The notes: a model not told the origin generated them from the sequence alone. A stretch of DNA of 64,000 bases from an uncultured Desulfuromonas sp. (GCF_963676955.1 NZ_OY781461.1:258001-322000), one strand, 5' to 3'; shown: positions 35,405-44,359, numbered from the stretch's first letter. Program-made: numbers and translations.

Positions 35405-36096
35405 TGCGCTACTTATGGCTTGTCCTGTTCAGTCTGTTGCTGTGCGGCACGACGACGCTGTATGCCTTTGAGGTGCCCCGATCGCAAGGCTATGTCACCG
35501 ATCTGGCCCAGCTCATCGACACGACCACCGAACGCAAGCTGGAACAGTACCTGCGCAGCTTTGAAGACACCGATTCCACCCAGCTGGTGGTGCTGACCAT
35601 TGCCGACCTCGACGGCTTGCCGGTAGAGCAGGCGGCACTGGAGGTGGCGGAACAGTGGCAAATCGGCCAACGCGAACACGACAACGGCGTGCTGCTGCTG
35701 GTTGCTCGCGATGACCGCAAGGTGCGCATTGAGGTCGGTCTGGGGCTGGAAGGCCGTTTGACCGACCTGTTGGCCGGGCGGATTGTCGATCAGGAGCTGC
35801 TGCCGCGCTTTCGCCAGGGTCAATACACCGACGGCATCGTCGCCGGGGTCTTTGCCATCAGTGATGCCGTGCGCGGCGAGTACAAAGGCAACGGCTCTCA
35901 CAAGAAGCGCGACAAAAACCCCTTTGGTCTGTTGTTCTTTCTGCTGTTCGTTCTACCGATTTTCCTGCCGGGACGCCGTCGCCCCCTGTTCTGGTTTGGC
36001 GGTTTCGGCGGCGGTGGCCGTGGCGGATTTGGCGGCGGCGGATTCAGCGGCGGAGGCGGTGGCTTCGGCGGTGGCGGCGCCTCGGGGAGCTGGTAA
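35404..36096 (+). CDS. TPM-domain (YgcG-type) membrane protein with Gly-rich tail
   Basis: The 230-aa protein has a signal peptide (cleavage near LYAFEVP), a TPM/Psb32-like domain (about 28-160; RSQGYVTDLAQLID, LEVAEQWQIGQREHDNGVLL, RKVRIEVGLGLEG), one membrane helix (about 178-195) and a C-terminal tail of Gly runs with Phe and Ser ending in SGSW. This is the usual YgcG architecture. Function of TPM proteins in bacteria is uncertain; plant homologues take part in photosystem II repair. It is translationally coupled to lemA upstream. Confidence 0.9.
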   Translation: MRYLWLVLFSLLLCGTTTLYAFEVPRSQGYVTDLAQLIDTTTERKLEQYLRSFEDTDSTQLVVLTIADLDGLPVEQAALEVAEQWQIGQREHDNGVLLLVARDDRKVRIEVGLGLEGRLTDLLAGRIVDQELLPRFRQGQYTDGIVAGVFAISDAVRGEYKGNGSHKKRDKNPFGLLFFLLFVLPIFLPGRRRPLFWFGGFGGGGRGGFGGGGFSGGGGGFGGGGASGSW

Positions 36097-36765
36097 ATGG
36101 CGAAGACTCATTCTGACGAAGGACACGACAGCGTTATGACCTCAACTTCTGTTTCACTTAGTGAAGCCCAGCAAAATAAGATTCGCCAAGCCGTGGCTCA
36201 GGCCGAATCCACGACCAGCGGCGAAATTGTCCCGCTGATACTTCCGAGTGCCGGAGAGTATCAGCACGTTGAAATCCGTTTTGGCGCGTTGTTGAGTATG
36301 GCCCTGACACTGTTCTTATTGTGGTGGATCCCGGCAGCGCCGTTATGGGGGGTTGCCGCAGTGATGGCCGCCAGTTACCTGCTCGGTGGTCTGGTTGTGC
36401 GTATAACGCCGGGGCTGAAACGCTTTCTGGTCGGCACGGAGACCTTGAACGACACGGTCAGCGAAAAAGCCTTCACCTTATTCATCCAGCAGGGCCTCCA
36501 TTATACCCGCGACGCCACCGGCATTCTCATCCTGGTGAGTCTGTTTGAGAAGCGGGTGGAGATTCTCGCCGATCGCGGTATCAACGAAAAAGTAGACCAA
36601 CAGCAATGGCAACAGGCCGTCGATACCATTGTCGAAGGCCTGCATCAGGACACCATGGTGGATAGCCTGTGTCGGGCGATTGAATCCTGTGGTACACTTT
36701 TAGCTCAACACTGTCCACAGAGAGAGGACGACGAGAATGAACTCCCCGATCTCATCGTCCACTAA
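36097..36765 (+). CDS. Second TPM-domain membrane protein
   Basis: A 222-aa protein of the same broad family, but with the membrane segments in the middle: a short cytoplasmic N-terminus with SEAQQNKIRQAVAQAE, TSGEIVPLILPSAG, two helices (about 65-105) and RDATGILILVSLFEKRVEILADRGI, the TPM core. The start codon follows directly after the stop of the preceding gene. LemA, TPM and TPM genes in one operon point to one membrane-associated unit. The last residues (EDDENELPDLIVH) are acidic. Confidence 0.85.
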   Translation: MAKTHSDEGHDSVMTSTSVSLSEAQQNKIRQAVAQAESTTSGEIVPLILPSAGEYQHVEIRFGALLSMALTLFLLWWIPAAPLWGVAAVMAASYLLGGLVVRITPGLKRFLVGTETLNDTVSEKAFTLFIQQGLHYTRDATGILILVSLFEKRVEILADRGINEKVDQQQWQQAVDTIVEGLHQDTMVDSLCRAIESCGTLLAQHCPQREDDENELPDLIVH

Positions 36766-36793
36766 CCCCCCACAGATGTAGAAAGGACCAAAC

Positions 36794-37054
36794 ATGAAGA
36801 TAAAACATCTCATTCTGGTTGCCGCCATGGTGATGTTGGCCGGCGTCAGCTGGGCCGGCACCACGTGCCCCAAGCAAATGGGCGACTGTCCGAAAATGAC
36901 CGGCGACTGTCCGAAGGTTCAAACCCAAAACTGTGCCAATTGTCCCAAAGCACACACTCAGGACTGTGCGACCTGCCCGATGGCCAAGAGAATGAACTGT
37001 GCCACGCCCCCGGCAGATTGCCCGAAAACAAAAGCAGCTCAGGCTGCTGAGTAA
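36794..37054 (+). CDS. Small secreted Cys-rich repeat protein
   Basis: An 86-aa protein of a kind I do not recognise. A clean signal peptide (MKIKHLILVAAMVMLAGVSWA) precedes a mature chain of about 65 residues with nine cysteines in a near-regular pattern, mostly as C-P-K: CPKQMGDCPKMTGDCPK, then CANCPKAHTQDCATCP and ADCPK. There are two CxxC pairs but no CxxCH, so it is not a cytochrome. A periplasmic metal-binding or redox-buffering role is possible. AAAGGA precedes the ATG, and a strong terminator follows 18 nt after the stop. It lies 28 nt downstream of the TPM gene, possibly in the same operon. Confidence 0.85.
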   Translation: MKIKHLILVAAMVMLAGVSWAGTTCPKQMGDCPKMTGDCPKVQTQNCANCPKAHTQDCATCPMAKRMNCATPPADCPKTKAAQAAE

Positions 37055-37072
37055 TACAACGAAGACAACGAC

Positions 37073-37108
37073 AAAGGCCCCGATCCTTCACAGGTTCGGG
37101 GCCTTTTT
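37073..37108 (+). terminator. Terminator after the Cys-rich protein gene
   Basis: Stem AAAGGCCCCGA/TCGGGGCCTTT with a 12-nt loop followed by a T-run. Confidence 0.9.
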
Positions 37109-37243
37109 ATTTCTGTGTGGTTCAACAATCGAAACACATTGTAAAAGCCGAAAAAGCCACCCCCATCCTTACACCTAAGTTAGTCCCACATGACGTGAGC
37201 TGCCGGGACGAGACCCGGCGACTTTGACTTTGCCTGTAAGGCT

Positions 37244-38485
37244 TCAACCGACAGAACTAATCCGCAACGCATCCTGATAATAGTTCCACTGCCGCGATTT
37301 CCCCGGCCACCCCGGCAACAACAACGTATAAAGGCGCGTCATGCGATCTTCAATAGCCACCAACCGCTGGGCCAGCGCCAGCTTTTCCGGCTGCTCGGCG
37401 TAGTATTGGCGCAGCCGCACGGAAATCCGCGACAGATTGCCCAGCACCGGACGATCCAGCGCTTTGCGTGCTTGTGCCAGAAAGGCCTCGCCACGTGTTG
37501 TCGCACCGAGCAAGGTCAGATAGGGCGTGCCCAATCGACTGAGCTGTTCAATCAGCGTGTCATCCACACCGCTAAGCAAATGACACAGGATGCGTTGGAC
37601 ACGGGTGCGGGTCAAATGGCGAGCCTTGATGGCATCGACCAGTTCATCATACGTCCCGGCGTGCAAGGCCGCCTCCAGCATCCGCTCGGCCCAGCCCGGC
37701 GGGGCAAGATAGGACACATCCCGATCCTCCGGGGTCAAACAGGCCTGGGCGAGCATGGCAAACCACCGCTCATCATCGACCATCATGCCACGCTCTTGGG
37801 CCTCCATCAGACTCCTTCCAGCAACGTCGGGCACCAATCCGCTGACAGTGCCACCTTCGCGCAACAGTTGACGAATCCCCGTGGCACTGGCAAAACCATC
37901 ACCGTCGAGACCGGCATCATGGTAACCGTGCCCCTGACGACGAATCGTCAACGGTTCAATCGGGCTATTCAGGTCATCCAGTGCCCGCAAATAGGCAACA
38001 CCGAGAATAGTATTGGGCTGATCGGCAATAGCGGATGCGCTGCCGGATTCGCCTCGGGCCTGGGGAAACGTTTTGCCCTGTCGTAAGTGACAAGCATCTG
38101 CGTCATCAGAGGGTTGCTCCTGCCAGTCACGCGCCAGTTCCTGCAACGGTTTCAGCTCCCCCTGCTCGCTGCCGAAGCACAGACCGTCGAGAGCCGGGGC
38201 AAACGCATTGAGAATCTCCACGCCACCGCGGGCAAACAGCGGCGCACTGTTGCACGCCAGAGGAAACGGCAACTCAATGACCACGTCGACCCCATGACGC
38301 AGAGCCATTTCAGCGCGCCGCCACTTATCAACCAGGGCCGGTTGCCCACGCTGCACATAGTGACCGCTCATCACCGCGACTACCACATCCGCGCCACTGC
38401 GCTCACGGGCCTGGCGGGCATGGTAAGCGTGGCCGTTATGGAACGGATTGTACTCGGTGATCAGGCCGACGGCGCGTAAGGTCAT
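37244..38485 (-). CDS. tmcAL: tRNA(Met) cytidine acetate ligase
   Basis: The 413-aa protein begins with a nucleotidyltransferase motif GLITEYNPFHNGHAYH (HxGH), followed by VVVAVMSGHYVQRGQPAL and NTILGVAYLRAL, hallmarks of the YlbM/TmcAL family. The enzyme activates acetate with ATP and makes N4-acetylcytidine at the wobble position of elongator tRNA-Met. It is the last gene of the minus-strand set serB-sfsA-tmcAL, overlapping sfsA by four nucleotides. Length is normal for the family. Confidence 0.92.
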   Translation of the reverse strand: MTLRAVGLITEYNPFHNGHAYHARQARERSGADVVVAVMSGHYVQRGQPALVDKWRRAEMALRHGVDVVIELPFPLACNSAPLFARGGVEILNAFAPALDGLCFGSEQGELKPLQELARDWQEQPSDDADACHLRQGKTFPQARGESGSASAIADQPNTILGVAYLRALDDLNSPIEPLTIRRQGHGYHDAGLDGDGFASATGIRQLLREGGTVSGLVPDVAGRSLMEAQERGMMVDDERWFAMLAQACLTPEDRDVSYLAPPGWAERMLEAALHAGTYDELVDAIKARHLTRTRVQRILCHLLSGVDDTLIEQLSRLGTPYLTLLGATTRGEAFLAQARKALDRPVLGNLSRISVRLRQYYAEQPEKLALAQRLVAIEDRMTRLYTLLLPGWPGKSRQWNYYQDALRISSVG

Positions 38486-39171
38486 ACTTGCACCGGAATA
38501 CGCCGGACAATGCGGGTCTGTTTTTCATCGGATTGGGTCTGGCAGGCAAAGGCTTCGACACCGTGTTCCAGAGCCACGGCCAATTGCTCGGCATAGGCGG
38601 GATCGATTTCGGCGGCAGCGGCAAACAGCTGTGCTTCGGCACGCTGCACCAGAAACAGCACCCCGGCGCGATCGCCCTGATCCACGGCCCTCATCAGCTC
38701 CTGAAGATGCCGCCGCCCCCGTTCAGTGACGGCATCGGGAAATCCGCCACAGGCGCGGGTAATCATCAGGGTGGCATTCTTCACTTCCAGCCACATCCGT
38801 TGGCCCGGCTTTTCCAGCAAAAAATCGATACGGCTGTCCCCCAGCTTTTTCTCCGGGTACACCTGATAGCCCTGCAGCCCGTCGATGAGGCCCAATTCCA
38901 GAGCTTCTGCCACCACCTTGTTACTGCGTTGGGTGTTGGTATCGACCCAATGACCGTTGACTTCAATCATCTCCAGGGTCCAGGGATATTTACGCTTGGC
39001 ATTGTCACTGTGCGATACCAGAACGCTGGCGCCGGGCGTGGCGCACTGACGCATACTGCCGGTATTCGGCGTATGCACCGTGGTTGTAGTGCCGTCCGGC
39101 CATTCAATGTCGGCCAGAAAGCGCTTATAGCGCTTCAACAACGTCGCGCGGCGAAGTTCAGGCAGATTCAT
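38482..39171 (-). CDS. sfsA: SfsA family protein (putative DNA/RNA nuclease, sugar fermentation stimulation)
   Basis: A 229-aa SfsA: RRATLLKRYKRFLADIEWPDG is an OB-fold-like N-terminus, and VHTPNTGSMRQCATPGA, IDFLLEKPGQRMWLEVKNATL and FPDAVTERGRRHLQEL are conserved, the latter with nuclease-like Asp/Glu/Lys residues. SfsA was named for an effect on maltose metabolism in E. coli and has been described as a nucleic-acid-binding protein or nuclease. It overlaps both neighbours by four nucleotides, so the three genes are coupled. Confidence 0.93.
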   Translation of the reverse strand: MNLPELRRATLLKRYKRFLADIEWPDGTTTTVHTPNTGSMRQCATPGASVLVSHSDNAKRKYPWTLEMIEVNGHWVDTNTQRSNKVVAEALELGLIDGLQGYQVYPEKKLGDSRIDFLLEKPGQRMWLEVKNATLMITRACGGFPDAVTERGRRHLQELMRAVDQGDRAGVLFLVQRAEAQLFAAAAEIDPAYAEQLAVALEHGVEAFACQTQSDEKQTRIVRRIPVQV

Positions 39172-40367
39172 GCGCTGATCTCGTCCATCTCCCGCTCCGA
39201 CAGACCAAGCAGGTAGAGGATGGAATCGAGGCTCTGCTGGTTGATATGGGTGTCGGCCTGTTCGCGGACGCGGGCTTTGGCATTGAAAGCGATACCGAGA
39301 CCGGCTTTGCCGAGCATGGGCAGATCGTTGGCGCCGTCGCCGATGGCGATCACCTGGTCAAGGGTAACGCCTTCGCGCTCGGCAATCTCTTCGAGCAATT
39401 GTGCTTTGCATTCGCCATCGACCACCCGACCCATGGTGCGGCCGGTAACCTCACCATTGACAATCTCCAGCTGGTTGGCAAAAGCGTAATCAAGACCGAG
39501 TTCCTGCTGCAGGCGATCAGTGAAAAATTTGAACCCGCCGGAGATCACGGCAGTGCGGAAACCGAGACGTTTGAGAATATGCACCAGGTTGCGGGCTCCA
39601 GGGGTAAAGGGGATGGAGCGATACACCTCATCGAGCGACTCCTCCTTCAAACCTTTGAGCAGCGCGACGCGCGCAGCCAGCGACTGGCCGAAATCGAGTT
39701 CACCGTTCATGGCCTGCTCGGTGATCCGCGCCACATCGTCACCAACACCAGCCAGACGGGCCAATTCGTCGATCACCTCCACCTGGATCAGAGTGGAATC
39801 CATATCCATCACCACCAACCGCTTGGCACGACGATAGAGTCTCTCTTTTTGCACCGCCACATCGACACGCTGACTGCCACCAACCTGGAGCAGTTGCCGC
39901 TTCAGCGCCGGAATATCGAGCTGACCATCGGTGCTGATGAGCAACTCAACGCAGCGCAATTCACGTTGAGTCAATTTTGAGATGCGCACCACATTGGCGG
40001 AAGCTTCAGCAAGCAGACCGGTCACTTCGGCCAGGGAACGCGCATCGACCCGGCTGCCGAGGATAGTCACGACATAGGTATTCCCAGCGGTTTTACGCCG
40101 GTACTCATCTTCGCTGATCACGGCAAAATCAAGATCCAGCCCCATCTCCTTGGCTTGAAACAGCAGGTCTTTGATCAGCGGTTTTTCACTGCTGCTGCCT
40201 GCGGACAGATCAAGCAACAGGGTCAACACCATCTGGGTGTGGGTGGTGGTCTGTTCAATATCGCGAATGCGTGCCCCATCGGTATCGGCAATCAGTTGGG
40301 CGACTTTGGCAATAACGCCGGGCCGGTCCTGACCGGTGATGGTAATCAGAATCAGGCGGTTTTCCAT
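39168..40367 (-). CDS. serB: Phosphoserine phosphatase with tandem ACT domains
   Basis: The 399-aa protein performs the last step of serine synthesis. Two ACT domains (about 1-85 and 95-165; ITITGQDRPGVIAKVAQLIA) probably sense an amino acid, and a HAD phosphatase follows, with the nucleophile Asp188 in VVMDMDST and AIGDGANDLPML near the end. The first part resembles the ACT-SerB architecture of actinobacteria and Geobacter relatives. It is the first gene of the serB-sfsA-tmcAL set. Confidence 0.94.
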   Translation of the reverse strand: MENRLILITITGQDRPGVIAKVAQLIADTDGARIRDIEQTTTHTQMVLTLLLDLSAGSSSEKPLIKDLLFQAKEMGLDLDFAVISEDEYRRKTAGNTYVVTILGSRVDARSLAEVTGLLAEASANVVRISKLTQRELRCVELLISTDGQLDIPALKRQLLQVGGSQRVDVAVQKERLYRRAKRLVVMDMDSTLIQVEVIDELARLAGVGDDVARITEQAMNGELDFGQSLAARVALLKGLKEESLDEVYRSIPFTPGARNLVHILKRLGFRTAVISGGFKFFTDRLQQELGLDYAFANQLEIVNGEVTGRTMGRVVDGECKAQLLEEIAEREGVTLDQVIAIGDGANDLPMLGKAGLGIAFNAKARVREQADTHINQQSLDSILYLLGLSEREMDEISA

Positions 40368-40456
40368 GGGTGAGGGTCTCCTTCACAGGTCGTGGCAAGC
40401 AAGGGAATTTTTTCGCAGTCTACCGGGAAACGGATCGTTGGGCAATGGTCGCCCTG

Positions 40457-40491
40457 AAAATAAAAAGGGAGGTGGCAAAACGCCACCTCCC
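40457..40491 (-). terminator. Terminator of the DUF4382 lipoprotein gene
   Basis: Perfect 10-bp stem GGGAGGTGGC/GCCACCTCCC with a 5-nt loop, then TTTTTATTTT on the minus strand. Confidence 0.88.
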
Positions 40492-40515
40492 CTTAAGACG
40501 AACCACAAAGAAGAT

Positions 40516-41859
40516 CTATTCAACAATAAACAGCTTGCTATAGACAAAGCAATCGCCCTCAAGCTCCGGCGCGGTGCCAAACAACAGCACACTGTCACCA
40601 ACCTGCAAAGCAGCACGCTCTGTCTCGGTCAATGTGTCTTCACCTAACAGATAATAGGTGACGGTGGCCGCCTCTTCGGCACACTGCTCGCTCTCGCCGC
40701 TGATCAATAAGCTGGCTTCCGCCACATCGCCCAGCGTTCCGCTCAAACTGTCTGTGTCATCAGGACAGCTAATGACCAATGCCGCCATCAGATCGTCACC
40801 CACGACAACCGCATCCACAGCAACACGTTGACCGACAGTCAAGTCACTGCGGCTGATGACCTCGCCAAAGCAATCATAAAAAGCGGTCGCCTCATCCAGA
40901 CTGACCTCTGTCGGCACGTCATCATCACTCAACAGTGACAACGTGGTTCCTTCAGCGCCCGGAACAGCGGTCAAGGCGCCACGCACCTTCATATAGTCAC
41001 CAACTTCGACAACGACCGCATCAAACTGCGGCTCAGCATCATCGGCACCTTCAGCAAAAAAACCGACAGCAACAACCGCCGTCTGCGCAGTCAGGTCAGC
41101 CAAAGGCATGGGCAGACCATCCGCACCGAAAATTACGCCTGAATCGCCCAGCGATACCAGCACACCACTCTCTTCAGTGTCGTCACCGTCCACCTGGGAC
41201 GACATGCCGATCTGCTCAAGAACGAATTGATTAGTGGTGGTGTCAACACTGACGACCGTACCCGGCAGACGCACCAGACGGCCGGCATCTGCCGCCGTCA
41301 GGATGTCGACAAACACCACCGGTCGCAGGACATAATGATTGGCATTGACCAGATGGATGGATTTGTTGGCGTCGATATCCAACTGTACCGACAAGGTTTC
41401 ATCGGCGCTGACATAGAAACGACCACGCGGATTGAGGTCAATTTTCCCGGAAGCAGGAAGATTGACAGCCGTGCGAACACCGAGATCATCCACCAACTCA
41501 ACGCCGTCAATGGTCAGACGGATTTTGTCATACCAGCCCACCGGCACACCCGTGGCCAGGGTAAACAGCTCCGACTCCGTTTCCAGAGACAGCAGATCGA
41601 TGGTTTTTCCGGTTTCGGAACTCCACACCTCGACAAGGTTCTCCTCATCGTCAATCAAGGAAACAGCCGTCACCGTCACTTCGATGGCAGCAAAGTCATC
41701 ACTCGGCGCATCCGTGACCAGAATGGCCACCGAACCGGTTGTCGTACCATCCGTCGTCGAACTTGAGCTGGAGCCGCCGCCTCCACCGCCACAGGCGACC
41801 AAAGCCGCGGCAACAACCAGCATCATTGTCAAAAGCCACCAACATCGCAGTTGTTTCAT
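40516..41859 (-). CDS. DUF4382 (DUF5666-like) lipoprotein
   Basis: The 447-aa protein starts with a lipoprotein signal peptide ending in VACGGGGGG and a Ser/Thr linker. A DUF4382 domain follows (GSVAILVTDAPSDDFAAIEVTV, VPVGWYDKIRLTIDGVEL), then repeats of an OB-like beta module (RLVRLPGTVVSVDTTTNQFVL; MKVRGALTAV; LSGTLGDV), as in DUF5666 proteins. It is strongly acidic with few Lys or Arg. Such proteins are outer-membrane or extracellular lipoproteins of unknown function, common in marine proteobacteria. It has its own GGAGGAA site and terminator, so it is monocistronic. Confidence 0.88.
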   Translation of the reverse strand: MKQLRCWWLLTMMLVVAAALVACGGGGGGSSSSSTTDGTTTGSVAILVTDAPSDDFAAIEVTVTAVSLIDDEENLVEVWSSETGKTIDLLSLETESELFTLATGVPVGWYDKIRLTIDGVELVDDLGVRTAVNLPASGKIDLNPRGRFYVSADETLSVQLDIDANKSIHLVNANHYVLRPVVFVDILTAADAGRLVRLPGTVVSVDTTTNQFVLEQIGMSSQVDGDDTEESGVLVSLGDSGVIFGADGLPMPLADLTAQTAVVAVGFFAEGADDAEPQFDAVVVEVGDYMKVRGALTAVPGAEGTTLSLLSDDDVPTEVSLDEATAFYDCFGEVISRSDLTVGQRVAVDAVVVGDDLMAALVISCPDDTDSLSGTLGDVAEASLLISGESEQCAEEAATVTYYLLGEDTLTETERAALQVGDSVLLFGTAPELEGDCFVYSKLFIVE

Positions 41860-41944
41860 TCGTTTCCTCCAGGTTATTTTGTGTCGATAAAAACAACATC
41901 ACCCAAAGAAAACGTTATCATTTTACAATGCAATATCAATAACT

Positions 41945-42511
41945 TTAATAGAAACCCAGGTGTTCCATGAGGATCTTGATCCCCAATGAAAGCAGTACCA
42001 CGCCGCCGAGAATTTCCATACGCTGGCCCCAATAGTCACCAATGCGCCGCCCCAATAACATGCCCGCCAGGGTAAACAACGCGGCAACAACACCAATCAC
42101 CAAAGAAGGCCACCACACGCTGACGCCGAGAACACCAAGGGTCAGGCCGACAGCAAGGGCATCAATGCTGGTGGCAACAGACAACGTTACCAGAGTCAAG
42201 CCACGGGTCGGATCATTGCGCGGCGCATCGTCTTCATCTTCAGCAAAGGCTTCATGGATCATCTTGCCGCCCACCCACAGTAACAAAAAAAAGGCCACCC
42301 AATGGTCATACGCCGCAATGGTCTCCTGCAAACCAACCCCGGCCAGCCAACCGATAATCGGCATCAAACCTTGAAACAGGCCAAAATGAAAACTGAGCCG
42401 AAACAGATGGCGTAACGTCAGTTCGGGTAACACGGCGCCGGTGGCCAGAGCCACGGCAAACGCATCCATGGCCAGGGCCACGGCGATTCCCAACAAGGCA
42501 AGTTGATCCAT
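41945..42511 (-). CDS. mntP: Manganese efflux pump MntP
   Basis: The 188-aa protein has six membrane helices and the MntP family repeats with conserved aspartates in AVALAMDAFAVALA and SVATSIDALAVGLT, which line the ion path. It exports Mn(II). I start at ATG 42511 with AAGGGA upstream; an in-frame ATG at 42565 lies inside the preceding gene. No yybP-ykoY manganese riboswitch is visible upstream; the MazG-like gene four nucleotides upstream probably shares its transcript. Confidence 0.93.
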   Translation of the reverse strand: MDQLALLGIAVALAMDAFAVALATGAVLPELTLRHLFRLSFHFGLFQGLMPIIGWLAGVGLQETIAAYDHWVAFFLLLWVGGKMIHEAFAEDEDDAPRNDPTRGLTLVTLSVATSIDALAVGLTLGVLGVSVWWPSLVIGVVAALFTLAGMLLGRRIGDYWGQRMEILGGVVLLSLGIKILMEHLGFY

Positions 42512-42515
42512 GTTG

Positions 42516-42797
42516 TTATCCCTTTTCGCTCGTTTCTTGTGCCATGAGTTGCTCCAGTTTGGCACGTTTGCGCTCCACGGCCTCGCCCACCCGGTCAGCT
42601 CCGAACATCCAGGTCAGCTGGCCAACCATCAAGGTAACATCGGCCAGCTCATCAATCACCTGTTGCGGCGCAACCTTCTCACGACGATAGTGCATCAGGG
42701 CCGCACACAGTTCGGCGCACTCTTCGACAGCCTGGTCATATTGGGCTTGTTCCCCCCATAAGGCAAGGGTGCGGCGATACAATTCCTCATTGTTCAT
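42516..42797 (-). CDS. MazG-like nucleotide pyrophosphohydrolase
   Basis: This 93-aa protein is all-helical with the acidic pattern EECAELCAALMHYRRE and DELADVTLMVGQL (E-x-x-E and D-E-x-x-D-V), the Mg-binding set of the MazG/all-alpha NTP pyrophosphatase group. It probably hydrolyses a non-canonical nucleotide. The gene precedes mntP by four nucleotides; a link through metal-dependent hydrolysis is speculative. Confidence 0.75.
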   Translation of the reverse strand: MNNEELYRRTLALWGEQAQYDQAVEECAELCAALMHYRREKVAPQQVIDELADVTLMVGQLTWMFGADRVGEAVERKRAKLEQLMAQETSEKG

Positions 42798-42870
42798 ATC
42801 GGCTTCCTTTTTATGCTTTGAACAACAACAATTTTGCGGCTGAAGACCGCCGTTGGCTATTGAAAAATAT

Positions 42871-42899
42871 TTGACAGTCCGCCCGGTTTGGGGTACATA
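42871..42899 (+). promoter_or_regulatory. Promoter of tRNA-Thr
   Basis: TTGACA (42871-42876), a 17-nt spacer and TACATA (42894-42899). The tRNA begins 18 nt after the -10. Confidence 0.75.
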
Positions 42900-42916
42900 C
42901 AGGGCTCCGAAATCGT

Positions 42917-42992
42917 GCCGTTATAGCTCAGCTGGTAGAGCAACGCACTCGTAATGCGTAGGTCGCTGGTTCGACTCCAGTTAACGGCTCCA
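42917..42992 (+). tRNA. tRNA-Thr (anticodon CGU)
   Basis: The cloverleaf folds completely: acceptor GCCGTTA/TAACGGC, D stem GCTC/GAGC, anticodon stem ACGCA/TGCGT with loop CTCGTAA giving anticodon CGT, and T arm GCTGG-TTCGACT-CCAGT. CCA is encoded at 42990-42992. A group II intron begins one or two nucleotides past the 3' end on the opposite strand, and the probable terminator of this gene now lies 2.1 kb away (45112-45146). Confidence 0.95.
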
Positions 42993-42995
42993 AAT

Positions 42996-43041
42996 CGAGT
43001 AGGGTGAGGTGAGATGGTCAATTCTCACCTCATCCCTCTCA
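42996..43041 (-). ncRNA. Group II intron domain VI
   Basis: A long stem-loop (GAGGTGAGA and TCTCACCTC arms) immediately after domain V that should contain the bulged branch-point adenosine; the intron ends just beyond it. Confidence 0.7.
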
Positions 43042-43043
43042 CA

Positions 43044-43074
43044 GAACCGTGCGTACGGGCCTCGTACACGGCTC
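43044..43074 (-). ncRNA. Group II intron domain V
   Basis: The minus strand folds as GAGCCGTG/CACGGTTC closed over TACG/CGTA, with a two-nucleotide bulge (CG) and the AGC catalytic triad at the base. This is the catalytic heart of the ribozyme. Confidence 0.85.
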
Positions 43075-43090
43075 CTGTTCATTCTTCTCT

Positions 43091-44359
43091 CTAATAGCTC
43101 TGAGGCAGATAGCCCGTCTCTACTCTGCTTAGATCAAAAAGTCCCTGCTTTGCAAACCAGATGTTCGGCATTGCATAGTTGGCCAGGTTGCTGGCGGCAT
43201 TGCGCCATGAGTTCATTTTGATGGCCTTGAACTCGCCCTGATAGCCTAGCTGCCGGAGTCTGCGGTGGAGCCGTTGCGGCTTTTTCCACAGTGTCAGCTG
43301 CTTGGCTCGCAGGCGTCGGCGAATCCACCGGGACAGTTTTCTGAACTGCTCGCGGCAGTTGGCTACCCGGAAGTAGTTGGTGAATCCACGCAGTACCGGG
43401 TTCAGGTCGTGGATGACCTTGGCCAGATTGACTGGTGTATTGCGCCGGGTGATCCGCTTCACCTTGGCTTTGAACTGTCGAACCTTCTCGCTCTGTATGC
43501 GTGTGTACCGGCTCGTGATGATGACTCCGAGATAGGGTACGCCTTCGCTGCTGTGAACAATCCGGCTCTTGCGTTCGTTGACCCTCAGGTGAAGGGTTTC
43601 TTCCAGATAGTTTCTTGCCACGTTGAAGGCGTTTTCCGCCCCGCTTCTTGATCCACACAGGATCAGGATATCGTCCGCGTAGCGGACGATTCGATGCCCT
43701 CGGTTTTTCATGTGCTGGTCGAAGGCGTCGAGGTAGACGTTGGCGATTAGCGGACTGATCACCCCGCCTTGGGGGCTCCCTTGTTCGCTTGCTTGCCAGC
43801 CGTCTTGCGTCATGTTCCCGCTTTGCAGAAACAGCCGAATTAATCCCAGTATGCTTCCATCGGTCACCCGGCGACGAATGCTCTGGATGATCTGGTCATG
43901 GTCTAGGGTGTCGAAGCATTTCGACAGGTCCATGTCCACCACCCAGCGCCGTTGGTAGCGCCTGATAAACAGGCTGGCTTTGGCGATCGCCTGATGGGCA
44001 CTGCGGCCCGGACGATATCCGTAGCTGGACGGATGAAAGTCAGGATCAAAGATCGGCTGCAAGATGTCCAGCAGGGCCTGCTGGACGACACGGTCACGAA
44101 CCGTCGGGATTCCGAGCCGGCGGACGCCGCCGTCAGGCTTGGGGATTTCTACCCGCCTCACTGGCTTTGGCCGATAGCTCTTGTCCTTGAGTTCGCGCAC
44201 AAGGGCGGCGATTTCTTCCGGCAGGTGGTCGGCAAAGTCCTCTACGCTCTGGCCGTCGATTCCGGCCTTGCCTTTGTTGGACCTGACTTTCGCGTATGCC
44301 CGAAGTAGTCTCTGTTCGTGTAACAGCCGGTCGTAGAGACTGTAGTAAATTTTCGCCAT
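43091..44359 (-). CDS. Group II intron reverse transcriptase/maturase
   Basis: About 422 aa. The reverse transcriptase core has IPKPDGGVRRLGIPTVRDRV, SPQGGVISPLIANVYLD and the catalytic Y227-A-D-D in RYADDILIL. The maturase (X) domain follows (LNPVLRGFTNYFRVANC). There is no HNH endonuclease domain; the protein ends LPQSY. It helps the intron RNA splice and copies it into new DNA sites. I take ATG 44359 (MAKIYYSLYDRLL); the frame stays open to 44533, but that part is basic low-complexity sequence within the ribozyme. No frameshift is seen, so it should be functional. Confidence 0.92.
   Translation of the reverse strand: MAKIYYSLYDRLLHEQRLLRAYAKVRSNKGKAGIDGQSVEDFADHLPEEIAALVRELKDKSYRPKPVRRVEIPKPDGGVRRLGIPTVRDRVVQQALLDILQPIFDPDFHPSSYGYRPGRSAHQAIAKASLFIRRYQRRWVVDMDLSKCFDTLDHDQIIQSIRRRVTDGSILGLIRLFLQSGNMTQDGWQASEQGSPQGGVISPLIANVYLDAFDQHMKNRGHRIVRYADDILILCGSRSGAENAFNVARNYLEETLHLRVNERKSRIVHSSEGVPYLGVIITSRYTRIQSEKVRQFKAKVKRITRRNTPVNLAKVIHDLNPVLRGFTNYFRVANCREQFRKLSRWIRRRLRAKQLTLWKKPQRLHRRLRQLGYQGEFKAIKMNSWRNAASNLANYAMPNIWFAKQGLFDLSRVETGYLPQSY

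Noticed and set aside
37202-37219. Hairpin GCCGGG/CCCGGC downstream of tmcAL as a terminator.
   Set aside because: There is no T-tract on the minus strand; kept only as an unexplained hairpin.
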